A stretch of 64,000 nucleotides of DNA from UBA10649 sp965227045 (GTDB taxonomy: Bacteria; Actinomycetota; Actinomycetes; S36-B12), in assembly GCA_965227045.1 (NCBI GenBank), contig OZ245718.1, positions 2,480,001-2,544,000 of the forward strand, in the 5' to 3' direction. Shown one piece after another: positions 9,101-17,732 of the stretch (the first letter of the stretch is position 1; every line of letters starts with the position of its first letter). A program made the position numbers and the translations under genes. The notes under the pieces were generated by a model. That model saw only the letters and a program-made list of their open reading frames with translations. It was not told the origin of the DNA and did not search any database.

Positions 9101-9786
9101 CCCGACCTACCGTCATCGGCTTCGACCTCGACGGCACTCTCTTCGATCACGAGGGTGCAGCGAGACGCGCAGTCGTTCGCTTCGTCGAGGAGCAGGGGTG
9201 GTCCGCAACGCGAGATGTGCGCCCAGGCTGGGCCGCTCTTGAGGTGCAGCACTTCGGCGAGCACGCAGCCGGTCTGATCGATTTCGACGAGCAGCGCCGT
9301 CGACGCATGGCCGGGCTCCTCGAGCTGCTCGATGTCGATTCGACGAGCCTCGATCTCGACCTCCTCTTCCAGGAGTACCTGCCGCACTACCGGGCCTCCT
9401 GGGAGCCGTATTCCGATGTCGTGCCCGGGCTGGATGAGTTGGAGGGCCTCGGAATTCGACTTGCGATCCTGACGAATGGCGAGACGACGCAGCAGGTCGC
9501 CAAGCTCGAGCGATTGGGCATCCTCGACCGTTTCGACGTGGTGCTCGCGTCGAGCGACCTTCCCGCATACAAGCCGAGCCCGCTCGCCTTCGCGGCGATG
9601 TGCGAGGCCATGGGCGCGAGCCCTGAATCAGTGGTCTACGTGGGCGATGACCTGAACGCTGACGTCGCGGGGTCGCAGTCGGCGGGGCTCACGCCTGTGT
9701 GGATTGACCGCTATTGCGTGGGCGGCGGACCCTCGGATGTGGCGGTCATCTCTAGTCTTGCGGGGTTGGTAGCGCTTCTCGAATAG
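9097..9786 (+). CDS. HAD-superfamily hydrolase
   Basis: A 229-residue phosphatase-type HAD protein. Motif I FDLDGTLFD (residues 9-17) holds the nucleophile Asp; motif II is ILTNGE; the motif III Lys is in AYKPSP; motif IV VYVGDDLNADVAG binds Mg2+. The alpha-helical cap lies between motifs I and II, as in subfamily IA phosphoglycolate-phosphatase or YjjG-like house-cleaning nucleotidases. The start is GTG 9097, overlapping the preceding stop. The exact substrate cannot be read from sequence. Confidence 0.87.
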   Translation: MTRPTVIGFDLDGTLFDHEGAARRAVVRFVEEQGWSATRDVRPGWAALEVQHFGEHAAGLIDFDEQRRRRMAGLLELLDVDSTSLDLDLLFQEYLPHYRASWEPYSDVVPGLDELEGLGIRLAILTNGETTQQVAKLERLGILDRFDVVLASSDLPAYKPSPLAFAAMCEAMGASPESVVYVGDDLNADVAGSQSAGLTPVWIDRYCVGGGPSDVAVISSLAGLVALLE

Positions 9787-9836
9787 TCGTTGTGGATAAA
9801 GGGTTTTCGAGGTGTACGAGTGTCAGACCTGGGTTC

Positions 9837-9842
9837 TAGTGT
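9837..9842 (+). promoter_or_regulatory. -10 element of the DUF222-HNH gene
   Basis: TAGTGT ends 6 bases before the ATG at 9849. The arrangement fits a leaderless transcript. Confidence 0.4.
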
Positions 9843-9848
9843 TCGAGC

Positions 9849-11204
9849 ATGCTCACCGACTTCGATCTTCTGACCGCCTCTCCGGCGCAGTTGCTGGAGT
9901 GCGTGGTCGACATGGAGCCGGGGTTGTTCGCGCAGTCGGTGCTGTTGATGATCGACCGGTCGGCGTTGAGTCCGGCCGATGCGGTGACGTGCCTGCAGGT
10001 CCATGAGCGGATTACCGCGTGGTGGGCGTCGGTGCAGGCGGAGTTCCTCGTCGCGGCGGCCGGACCGGATCGCGTTGTGGAGGAGTTCACGCTGCTGGAT
10101 CCACGTGTGGATCACGACCAGGAGCGGACGATTCGCATCGAGGATGCGATCCGCGAGGAGGTGGCTGCGGCGTTGCGCTGGTCCCCGGTGACCACTCAGC
10201 ATCGGATCGATACGGCCCGCCTGCTCGCCGGACCGCTGGCCGCGACTCATGAGGCGCTGGCGCTCGGGGATATCAGTACAGGACACGTGGCGGTGATGGT
10301 CGAGGCCGCCGGTCGGCTTCCGGTGGAGTCCCTGGCTCACCTGCAGTCCCGGGTGCTGCCGGTCGCGCGGCGCGGGACCTTATCGGCGACCCGGGCAGCG
10401 TCCAGGCGGGCGGTGCTGGTGATCGATGCCGAGGGGGCACGCCGCCGCCGGCTGGCCGCGCGCTGTACCCGGGCGGTGTACGTGGTCGACGAGTTGGACG
10501 GGATATCGACCCTGATCGCCCGGCTCGCGACCGAGGACGCCCACGCGATCATGACCGCCATCGACGCCCGCGTAGCCACCATGGAGGCCGCGGCCGACAA
10601 CTCGCCGGGATCCTCGACCGCGCTGGTCGGGGAGAAGCGTGCTGCTGCGCTGCGCGAACTGGTCCTGGACTCGGCCACCGACCTGGTCCCCGGCGCCGGG
10701 CACCATGGGCGTGCACGGCGGTCGGCCCACGTGGACCTGGTCATCGACCTGGCCACCCTGCTCGATCTCAACGACGAACCCGCCCACCTGCACGGGTCCG
10801 GACCCGTGGTCGCCGACCTCGTGCGCGACCTGCTGGCCGACCCCGACATCGCGGCCACCATGCGCCGACTGGTCACCGATCCCCTGACCGGCAACCTGCT
10901 CGACATCGGCCGACGGAGCTACCGAATCCCTGACCGACTCAAGGCGTTCATCCAGACCCGCGACACCACCTGCCGGTTCCCCGGCTGCCGGCGGCGCGCC
11001 ACGAACTGCCAGATCGACCACGCCATACCCTGGAACGACGGCGGAAACACCAGCCGAGACAACCTCGGCGCGTTATGCGTGCGACACCACCAACTCAAGA
11101 CCCACACCGGCTGGCAAATCACCACCAGCGCAGCCGATGGATCCTGCACCTGGCAATCACCACAAGGCCGCCGCTACGAGCACCCGCCCAAACCCGCCGC
11201 CTAG
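9849..11204 (+). CDS. DUF222 / 13E12-type HNH endonuclease
   Basis: A 451-residue protein with the long N-terminal helical DUF222 domain (about 1-330) and a C-terminal HNH nuclease domain (about 375-425). The HNH part shows CRFPGCRRRATNCQIDH, then NDGGNTSRDNLGALCVRHH, giving the Cys pairs of the structural zinc site and the catalytic His. These genes occur in many copies in Actinobacteria (the 13E12 repeat family of mycobacteria) and often differ between strains; they may be selfish or defence-linked nucleases, and the function is not settled. Late codons become AC-rich (CACCACCAACTC, then many ACC), unlike the first half. It stands alone between the HAD and aminotransferase genes. Confidence 0.88.
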   Translation: MLTDFDLLTASPAQLLECVVDMEPGLFAQSVLLMIDRSALSPADAVTCLQVHERITAWWASVQAEFLVAAAGPDRVVEEFTLLDPRVDHDQERTIRIEDAIREEVAAALRWSPVTTQHRIDTARLLAGPLAATHEALALGDISTGHVAVMVEAAGRLPVESLAHLQSRVLPVARRGTLSATRAASRRAVLVIDAEGARRRRLAARCTRAVYVVDELDGISTLIARLATEDAHAIMTAIDARVATMEAAADNSPGSSTALVGEKRAAALRELVLDSATDLVPGAGHHGRARRSAHVDLVIDLATLLDLNDEPAHLHGSGPVVADLVRDLLADPDIAATMRRLVTDPLTGNLLDIGRRSYRIPDRLKAFIQTRDTTCRFPGCRRRATNCQIDHAIPWNDGGNTSRDNLGALCVRHHQLKTHTGWQITTSAADGSCTWQSPQGRRYEHPPKPAA

Positions 11205-11299
11205 TCGGCCGCACCACCCAAATGTCTGGAACATTCGAGAAGTTTTCGCGCGCTGCGGTGACGACTATCGTGCTCCACAGCAGCCAACGAGGAGTTCCC

Positions 11300-12646
11300 A
11301 TGACGTTCATCGCAGACCCCGAAGCAGGCAAGCGCGTCCACGAACTCGATCGTGCGCACGTCTTCCATTCCTGGAGCGCGCAGGGCGCGCTGAATCCGCT
11401 GGACATAGCAGCGGCCGAAGGTTGCTACGTCTGGGACTTCGACGGTAACCGGTACCTCGACCTGTCCTCGCAGCTGATCAACGTCAACATCGGCCACCGG
11501 CACCCCAAGGTCGTTAAGGCGATCCAGGACCAGGCCGCGCTGCTCCCGACCGTTGCTCCGCAGCACGCCAACGCCGCGCGCGGCGAGGCGGCGATGCGCA
11601 TCGCCGGCCTGGCTCCCGACGGCATGAACAAGGTGTTCTTCACTAACGGTGGCGCCGACGCCAACGAGAACGCGATCCGCATGGCGCGGCTGCACACCGG
11701 CCGGTCGAAGGTGCTTGCCGCGTACCGCTCGTACCACGGCAACACGGGCACGGCTATTCAGGCGACCGGCGATCCACGCCGTTGGCCGAACGAGTACGCG
11801 CAGCACGTCGTGCACTTCTTCGGTCCCTACCCGTACCGCTCGCCGTTCTGGTCGGAGTCCGAGGCGCAGGAGTCCGAGCGTGCGCTGCAGCACCTGGCGC
11901 AGGTGATCGCTTTCGAAGGCCCGTCGACGATCGCGGCGATCCTGCTCGAGACGGTGGTCGGCACCGCGGGCATTCTCATCCCGCCGCCCGGCTACCTCGA
12001 GGGCGTGCGGGCTCTGTGTGACGCCAACGGGATCATGCTGATCGCTGACGAGGTCATGTGTGGCTTCGGACGTACCGGCAAGTGGTTCGCCTTCGAGCAC
12101 TTCAACATCGTGCCGGACCTCATCACCTTCGCGAAGGGCTCGAACTCCGGCTACGTGCCCGTCGGCGGAGTCGTTATCTCCGACGCGATCTCCGCGACCT
12201 TCGACGAGCGTGTCTTCCCCGGTGGCCTGACCTACTCCGGTCACCCGCTGGCCACCGCCTCCATCGTCGCGTCGATCGACGCGATGAAGGAGGAAGGCAT
12301 CATCGAGAACGCGGCGCGCATCGGATCGGACGTTCTGGGGCCGGGCCTGCGCGAGCTTGCCGAGCGGCACCCGGTTATCGGCGAGGTGCGCGGCCTGGGC
12401 GTCTTCTGGGCACTCGATCTGGTCACCGACCGCAAGACCCGCGAACCACTCGCTCCGTACGCGGGCTCGTCGCCGGCGATGAACGAGATCGTGGCGGAGA
12501 TGAAGAAGCGCGGCGCGCTGCCGATGACGAACTTCAACCGCCTGCACATCGTCCCGCCGTGCACCATCACGGACGAAGAGGCCAAGGAAGGCCTGGCGAT
12601 CGTCGACGAGGTACTCGCCGTCGCTGACCGCCACTATGTGGGGTAG
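11300..12646 (+). CDS. Class III (omega) aminotransferase
   Basis: A 448-residue fold-type I PLP enzyme. Seen: VFFTNGGADANENAIRMAR (phosphate and substrate region), YRSYHGNT, LIADEVMCGFGRTGKWFAF (the Asp pairs with the pyridine nitrogen of PLP), and DLITFAKGSNSGYVPVGG with the Schiff-base Lys in FAKG. The family includes taurine-, beta-alanine- and GABA-pyruvate aminotransferases; the true amino donor cannot be told. The start ATG 11300 is chosen because GAGGAG lies 7 bases upstream; the frame is open further upstream but without family similarity. It is the last gene before purD and is not obviously co-regulated with it. Confidence 0.88.
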   Translation: MTFIADPEAGKRVHELDRAHVFHSWSAQGALNPLDIAAAEGCYVWDFDGNRYLDLSSQLINVNIGHRHPKVVKAIQDQAALLPTVAPQHANAARGEAAMRIAGLAPDGMNKVFFTNGGADANENAIRMARLHTGRSKVLAAYRSYHGNTGTAIQATGDPRRWPNEYAQHVVHFFGPYPYRSPFWSESEAQESERALQHLAQVIAFEGPSTIAAILLETVVGTAGILIPPPGYLEGVRALCDANGIMLIADEVMCGFGRTGKWFAFEHFNIVPDLITFAKGSNSGYVPVGGVVISDAISATFDERVFPGGLTYSGHPLATASIVASIDAMKEEGIIENAARIGSDVLGPGLRELAERHPVIGEVRGLGVFWALDLVTDRKTREPLAPYAGSSPAMNEIVAEMKKRGALPMTNFNRLHIVPPCTITDEEAKEGLAIVDEVLAVADRHYVG

Positions 12647-12657
12647 CTCGTCGTCAA

Positions 12658-12663
12658 TAGGCT
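12658..12663 (+). promoter_or_regulatory. -10 element of purD
   Basis: TAGGCT ends 6 bases before the purD GTG, the same hexamer and spacing as at pyrE. It is the likely promoter of the purD-purB-purC-galE run. Confidence 0.5.
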
Positions 12664-12669
12664 GATCGC

Positions 12670-13944
12670 GTGAAGGTTCTCGTCGTCGGTTCAGGAGCTC
12701 GTGAGCACGCACTCGTCCTCTCGTTGCTCGCTGACGACAGCGTCGAGGAGGTGGTCGCGGCCCCGGGGAACGCAGGCATGGCGGGCATCGTCAGCACCCT
12801 CCCGCTCGATGTCGCCGACATTCCCGCGATCGCCGCTCTGGCGGCGGCTCAGTCTCCGGACCTCGTCGTGATCGGCGCGGAGGCGCCCTTGGTCGCGGGT
12901 GCGGCGGACGCCGTGCGAGCCATGGGCATCGCGTGCTTCGGGCCGTCGCAGGCCGCCGCGCAACTCGAGGGCAGCAAGGCATTCGCCAAGCAGGTCATGG
13001 CCGAGGCCGGCGTGCCTACCGCTATGGCCCATGTGTGCACGACCATCGAGGAAGTCGCGGCCGCCCTTGACCAGTTTGGTTCCCCGTATGTAGTGAAGGA
13101 CGACGGGCTGGCGGCAGGCAAGGGCGTCGTTGTGACCTCCGACCGCAACGAGGCGATAGCGCACGCGCGGACCTGCCTGTCGCACGGCAACGACTCCCAG
13201 GTGGTGATCGAGGAGTTCCTCGACGGACCCGAGGTGTCGCTGTTCGGCATCACCGACGGAACGACGGTGCTCGCAATGCAGCCTGCCCAGGACTTCAAGC
13301 GAGTGGGCGACGGCGACGACGGCCCGAACACCGGCGGCATGGGCGCCTACGCGCCGCTGCCCTGGGCGCCAGAAGGGCTCGTCGAGGACATCACTCTTCG
13401 GGTGCTGCAGCCGATGGTCGACGCGATGCATAGGCGAGGCGAGCCGTTCGCGGGATTGCTGTATGCCGGGCTGGCGATGACCAGCCGCGGAGTTCGCGTG
13501 ATCGAATTCAACGCGCGTTTTGGGGACCCCGAGACGCAGGTCGTCCTCGCGAACCTCCGAACCCCACTCGGCCAACTGCTCCTCGCGGCGGCAACTGGCA
13601 AGCTCGCGGACGTGCACGCGCTGTCGTGGCAACCGGGTTACGCAGTGACCGTTGTGGTCGCCTCCGCCGGCTATCCGATCGAGCCACGCACCGGCGATGT
13701 CATCACCGGCATCGAGGACGCCGCGGCACTCGCCGGCATCGACGTGTTCCACGCCGGTACCGCGATCAACGACGAGGGCGAACTGATTTCGTCGGGAGGC
13801 CGTGTGCTGTCAGTGACCGCGCGAGGTGATTCTCTGGCCGCGGCGCGCGAGCATGCGTATGCGGCCGTCGACCTGGTCCGGCTCGAGGGCTCGCACTACC
13901 GCAGTGACATCGCGAAGACCGCTGCCGATGCCGTGGGAGGATGA
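12670..13944 (+). CDS. purD: Phosphoribosylamine-glycine ligase (GARS)
   Basis: PurD joins phosphoribosylamine and glycine with ATP, the second step of IMP synthesis. 424 residues, normal length. The N-terminal VVGSGAREHALV, the ATP-grasp segment VVKDDGLAAGKGVVV (about residue 140) and GPNTGGMGAYAP, followed by RFGDPETQ for metal binding, are all family hallmarks. It begins with GTG and appears leaderless. Five bases... GGAGG within its last codons (13936-13940) serves as the ribosome-binding site of purB, so the two genes are coupled. Confidence 0.96.
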   Translation: MKVLVVGSGAREHALVLSLLADDSVEEVVAAPGNAGMAGIVSTLPLDVADIPAIAALAAAQSPDLVVIGAEAPLVAGAADAVRAMGIACFGPSQAAAQLEGSKAFAKQVMAEAGVPTAMAHVCTTIEEVAAALDQFGSPYVVKDDGLAAGKGVVVTSDRNEAIAHARTCLSHGNDSQVVIEEFLDGPEVSLFGITDGTTVLAMQPAQDFKRVGDGDDGPNTGGMGAYAPLPWAPEGLVEDITLRVLQPMVDAMHRRGEPFAGLLYAGLAMTSRGVRVIEFNARFGDPETQVVLANLRTPLGQLLLAAATGKLADVHALSWQPGYAVTVVVASAGYPIEPRTGDVITGIEDAAALAGIDVFHAGTAINDEGELISSGGRVLSVTARGDSLAAAREHAYAAVDLVRLEGSHYRSDIAKTAADAVGG

Positions 13945-13948
13945 GCGG

Positions 13949-15382
13949 GTGACCGCCAAGCCGAAGATTCCGAACGTGCTGGCCGGTCGATACGCCTCGA
14001 CGGCCATGGCCGCGATCTGGTCACCCGAGGCGAAGGTCGTGCAGGAGCGACGTCTGTGGCTTGCCGTTGCCGCGGCTCAGGCCGACCTCGGCATCGACAT
14101 CCCGCAAGCCGCGATCGACGACTACCGCGCCGTGATCGATTCCGTCGACCTCGGCTCGATCGCCGAGCGCGAGCGGGTGACCAAGCACGACGTGAAAGCC
14201 CGGATCGAGGAGTTCAACGCCCTCGCGGGCCATGAGTACGTGCACGTCGGGATGACGTCGCGCGACCTCACCGAGAACGTCGAGCAGCTGCAGATCCGCG
14301 AGGCGATGGTTCTCGTTCGCGACCGCTGCGTCGCGACGCTCGACCGTCTATCCGCCCTCGCGTTGGTGTACTCCGATACCGCGATTACCGGTCGCAGCCA
14401 CAACGTTCCCGCGCAGACCACGACCTTGGGCAAGCGGTTCGCATCCGCTGCCGACGAGCTGCTGGTCGCGTTCGCGCGGTTGCAGGAACTCATCGAGCGG
14501 TACCCGCTGCGCGGTATCAAGGGACCGGTGGGCACGGCGCAGGACATGCTCGATCTCGTCGATGGTGACGAGGCGCGGCTGGCCGAACTGGAGTCGGCGG
14601 TCGCCGCGCACCTGGGCTTCGCGCACGTGCTCGACAGCGTCGGTCAGGTGTATCCGCGGTCCCTCGACTTCGACGTCGTCACCGCGCTCGCTCAGGTGAG
14701 TGCGGGTCCGTCGAGTCTCGCGACGACGATCCGGCTCATGGCCGGACTGGACCTCGTGACCGAAGGGTTCCGTCCCGGACAGGTCGGCTCCTCGGCGATG
14801 CCGCACAAGATGAACTCGCGGTCATGCGAGCGCGTGAACGGATTCGCGGTGCTGCTCCGGGGATACGTGACCATGGTGGGTGAACTGTCCGGAACGCAGT
14901 GGAACGAGGGCGATGTGTCGTGCTCGGTGGTGCGTCGGGTTGCGCTGCCTGACTCGTTCTTCGCGATCGACGGGCTGTTCGAGACCTTCCTGACGGTGCT
15001 CGACGACTTCGGCGCGTTCCCCGCTGTCATCGACCGCGAGCTGGAGCGCTACCTGCCCTTCCTGTCGACGACCAAGGTGCTCATGGCCGCAGTCCGCAAA
15101 GGCGTCGGCCGGGAGACCGCGCACGAGGCGATTAAGGAGCATGCCGTCGCTGTCGCGCTCGCGATGCGCGAGACAACGCAGGGCGACAACGACCTGCTCG
15201 AGCGCCTGGCCGGGGATCCCCGCCTTGGCCTGACGCACTTCGAACTCGAATCACTCATCGCCGAGCCGCTCGCCTTCACCGGTGCGGCCGCATCGCAAGT
15301 CCGCTCCGTCGCCGACCGAGTTGCCGTAATCGTCGACGCGTATCCGGACGCCGCGTCCTATGCACCCGGAGACATCCTGTGA
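13949..15382 (+). CDS. purB: Adenylosuccinate lyase
   Basis: PurB cleaves SAICAR to AICAR and adenylosuccinate to AMP, releasing fumarate. 477 residues. The fumarase/aspartase-superfamily signature SSAMPHKMN (about residue 280) carries the flexible catalytic loop Ser; TSRDLTEN and GRSHNVPAQ give further substrate contacts. The GTG at 13949 is chosen because GGAGG sits 8 bases upstream; an ATG seven codons earlier would place that sequence inside the coding region. The stop overlaps the purC GTG (GTGA). Confidence 0.95.
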   Translation: MTAKPKIPNVLAGRYASTAMAAIWSPEAKVVQERRLWLAVAAAQADLGIDIPQAAIDDYRAVIDSVDLGSIAERERVTKHDVKARIEEFNALAGHEYVHVGMTSRDLTENVEQLQIREAMVLVRDRCVATLDRLSALALVYSDTAITGRSHNVPAQTTTLGKRFASAADELLVAFARLQELIERYPLRGIKGPVGTAQDMLDLVDGDEARLAELESAVAAHLGFAHVLDSVGQVYPRSLDFDVVTALAQVSAGPSSLATTIRLMAGLDLVTEGFRPGQVGSSAMPHKMNSRSCERVNGFAVLLRGYVTMVGELSGTQWNEGDVSCSVVRRVALPDSFFAIDGLFETFLTVLDDFGAFPAVIDRELERYLPFLSTTKVLMAAVRKGVGRETAHEAIKEHAVAVALAMRETTQGDNDLLERLAGDPRLGLTHFELESLIAEPLAFTGAAASQVRSVADRVAVIVDAYPDAASYAPGDIL

Positions 15383-16275
15383 CTGTTGAAGCACCTGACT
15401 ACGGCCTGCCTGCAGGCTTCGAGCACGTCTACTCCGGCAAGGTGCGCGACCTGTACCGAACGCCCGACGGACGACTGCTGTTCGTCGCCAGCGACCGGAT
15501 CTCCGCCTTCGACTGGATCCTTCCCACTACCATCCCGGACAAGGGCCGCATCCTCACCGAGATGTCGCTGTGGTGGTTCGACCGACTGCAGGGTGTCGCT
15601 CCCAATCACCTGTCGCCCGGTTCTGTTCCGGCCGCGGTCCGCGGTCGCGCGATGCTGTGCGAATCGCTGGAGATGCTGCCGATCGAGTGCGTCGCCCGCG
15701 GCTACATGGCCGGCTCTGCCCTGGTCGGGTACCGGGAGACCGGTTCGATCTGCGGCGTCGGCCTGCCGCCCGGGCTCAAGGACGGCTCCGAACTGCCCAA
15801 GCCGATCTTCACGCCCGCGACCAAGGCCGAACTCGGCGAGCACGACGAGAACGTCACCTTCGACGAGGTCATCGTGGCCGTCGGGCAGGAGGAGGCGCAG
15901 GAGCTCAAGCGCCTGACGATGTCGATCTATCAGCATGCGGCGGAGATCTGCGCGACCCGCGGGCTGATCCTCGCCGACACCAAGTTCGAGTTCGGCATTG
16001 CCAAGTCGGGCAGGTACGCCGGGCGCATCGTTCTCGCCGACGAGGTGCTCACGCCTGACTCCTCGCGCTACTGGCTGCAGAGCACGTGGGCTCCGGGTGG
16101 TCCCCAGCCCTCCTACGACAAGCAGTACGTGCGCGACTGGCTCACGTCCCCCGAATCCGGCTGGGATAAGGATTCGAACACGCCGCCCCCGCCGTTGCCG
16201 GACGAGGTCGTCGAGCGCACGCGCGCGAAGTACGTCGAGGCCTACGAGCGACTGACCCGCGAGACCTTTAGATGA
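15379..16275 (+). CDS. purC: SAICAR synthetase
   Basis: PurC makes SAICAR from CAIR, aspartate and ATP. 298 residues. Motifs in order: YSGKVRDLYRT (ATP loop), RISAFDWILPTTIPDKG, LPIECVARGYMAGSA, and LADTKFEFG for Mg-ATP. The GTG start overlaps the purB stop and the TGA overlaps the galE ATG (ATGA), so the gene lies in a tightly coupled operon. purE and purK, which supply CAIR, are not in the window. Confidence 0.96.
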   Translation: MTVEAPDYGLPAGFEHVYSGKVRDLYRTPDGRLLFVASDRISAFDWILPTTIPDKGRILTEMSLWWFDRLQGVAPNHLSPGSVPAAVRGRAMLCESLEMLPIECVARGYMAGSALVGYRETGSICGVGLPPGLKDGSELPKPIFTPATKAELGEHDENVTFDEVIVAVGQEEAQELKRLTMSIYQHAAEICATRGLILADTKFEFGIAKSGRYAGRIVLADEVLTPDSSRYWLQSTWAPGGPQPSYDKQYVRDWLTSPESGWDKDSNTPPPPLPDEVVERTRAKYVEAYERLTRETFR

Positions 16276-17246
16276 CGACGTGGCTCGTCACGGGCGGCGC
16301 CGGCTACATCGGCGCGCACGTTGTCGAGGCGCTGATTGCCAGTGGTCGTCGAGCCGTCGTGTTCGACGATTTCTCCTCCGGTCTGGAACGACGTCTGCTT
16401 CCCGGCGTGCCGGTGGTCCGCGGATCGGTGCTCGACAAGGATGTCGTCGCACATGCGCTGAACGAGCATGCGATCGACGGGGTCGTGCACCTGGCTGCGA
16501 AGAAGTCCGTTGTCGAGTCCGTCGAGAACCCCCTTCTCTACTTCCACGAGAACGTGGGCGGCCTGGCCGCGCTCCTCGAGGCGATGCGGGAGCGCGGCGT
16601 GACTCGGCTCGTGTACTCCTCGTCCGCTGCTGTCTACGGGACCGTCGAGGACAACCCGGTGACCGAGTCCGCGCTACTTCGCCCCGAGTCCCCGTATGGC
16701 GAGACGAAGGTCGTCGGCGAGTGGATGGCTCGTGACTGCGGTACGGAGTGGGGCCTGTCGTGGGCGGCGCTTCGCTACTTCAACGTCGCGGGTTCGGGAT
16801 CGGATGCCTTCGGCGACAGCAGCGTCGCGAACCTGATCCCCATGGTGCTGCGCGCCCGTGATCGCGGAGAGCGCCCGCAGGTGTTCGGCGATGACTACCC
16901 GACGGCTGACGGATCATGCATCCGCGACTACGTGCACGTGGTCGACCTTGCGGAAGCCCATGTGGCGGCGGTGGAAAGGTGCGAGAGCGGCACGGCCGCG
17001 GACTCGTACAACATCGGGCGTGGCATCGGCTCGTCGGTCTTCGAGGTCATCGCCGCGATGGAGGCAGTGCTCGGCTCGCCGCTCGACGCCGAGGTGGTGG
17101 GTCGACGGGCCGGAGATCCGCCCGCGTCCTTCGCCGCAACGCAGAAGGCCGAGACCGAGCTGGGCTGGCGCGCGACGCGCGACCTCAGGCAGATGGTGGA
17201 GTCGGCGTGGTCGGCGTGGCAGGCGAATCCGCCGTCACCGGAGTAA
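16272..17246 (+). CDS. galE: UDP-glucose 4-epimerase (GalE-like)
   Basis: An extended short-chain dehydrogenase that interconverts UDP-glucose and UDP-galactose with bound NAD. 324 residues. The Rossmann motif GGAGYIGAHV is at residues 8-17, the active-site SSAAVYG carries the catalytic Ser, and YGETK is the catalytic Tyr-x-x-x-Lys. C-terminal GRRAGDPPASFA is the usual UDP-sugar contact. It starts by an ATGA overlap with purC, although its function is unrelated to purines. Its last 62 bases are overlapped by the convergent oxidoreductase gene. Confidence 0.9.
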   Translation: MTTWLVTGGAGYIGAHVVEALIASGRRAVVFDDFSSGLERRLLPGVPVVRGSVLDKDVVAHALNEHAIDGVVHLAAKKSVVESVENPLLYFHENVGGLAALLEAMRERGVTRLVYSSSAAVYGTVEDNPVTESALLRPESPYGETKVVGEWMARDCGTEWGLSWAALRYFNVAGSGSDAFGDSSVANLIPMVLRARDRGERPQVFGDDYPTADGSCIRDYVHVVDLAEAHVAAVERCESGTAADSYNIGRGIGSSVFEVIAAMEAVLGSPLDAEVVGRRAGDPPASFAATQKAETELGWRATRDLRQMVESAWSAWQANPPSPE

Positions 17247-17691
17247 CGCGAAAGACGGGGATCTCGCGACCGGCGTGCCGTTCGTAAGTGGAGTAAGCCG
17301 ACCAGATCTCGATCAGCTGCGCGTAGAGCCGGTCTCGTTCTTCGCCGGTTACCTCCGTGAACTGCGCGTCCTGCGCAACGCCATCGACCTCGATCGTGCC
17401 GCGGTCGTGGGATCGCAGGTTGAACACCCACGCGGGGATTGCGGCCTGGCCCGCATTCGAGCCGGTGATCAGCCAGGGCTTGGAGGGGTCGTCATCCTCG
17501 TGAGTCGCGAGTAGCGGATTGCGGCGCCACTCGCCGGACTTGCGGCCGAGCGTGGTGATCCACACGACCTGCTGGCCGCCCGGGAAGTGCTTACCGAGCC
17601 GTCCGCCCGACACGCGGTCGAGGATCTTGTGGCTCCACGTCAGTGTGCGCAGCACCGAGCCCCATGCAAGGTCGTAACCGCGACTGCCCAT
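17185..17691 (-). CDS. Deazaflavin-type (F420) nitroreductase family protein
   Basis: A 168-residue protein of the Ddn/DUF385 split-barrel family, whose members use cofactor F420 to reduce nitro compounds, quinones or other substrates. Visible: VWITTLGRKSGEWRRNPLLAT (the conserved TxGRKSG...R.PL strand pair) and WLITGSNAGQAAIPAWVFNLR (the conserved GSxxG...P.W..NL). A Pro/Thr-rich C-terminal tail of about 18 residues is encoded by the part that overlaps galE (62 bases, opposite strand). The ATG is preceded by TAGGTT ending 6 bases upstream. The cofactor is inferred from family; F420 synthesis genes are not in the window. Confidence 0.82.
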   Translation of the reverse strand: MGSRGYDLAWGSVLRTLTWSHKILDRVSGGRLGKHFPGGQQVVWITTLGRKSGEWRRNPLLATHEDDDPSKPWLITGSNAGQAAIPAWVFNLRSHDRGTIEVDGVAQDAQFTEVTGEERDRLYAQLIEIWSAYSTYERHAGREIPVFRVTPVTADSPATPTTPTPPSA

Positions 17692-17697
17692 TTCGGA

Positions 17698-17725
17698 AAC
17701 CTAGTCGCCCGACGGTCTCTAGGCT
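17698..17725. promoter_or_regulatory. Divergent leaderless promoters: oxidoreductase / phosphoesterase
   Basis: Minus strand: TAGGTT (complement of 17698-17703) ends 6 bases before the oxidoreductase ATG. Plus strand: TAGGCT (17720-17725) ends 7 bases before the phosphoesterase ATG at 17733. Only 41 bases separate the two start codons. Confidence 0.5.
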
Positions 17726-17732
17726 CCGTTTC

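Noticed and set aside
9828..9848. Possible LexA (SOS) box before the DUF222 gene
   Set aside because: Only the right half GTTCGA is present; the left half reads GGGTTC in place of TCGAAC.
11201..12712. Open reading frame of about 500 codons on the minus strand
   Set aside because: Antisense to the aminotransferase gene; composition is that of a shadow frame.
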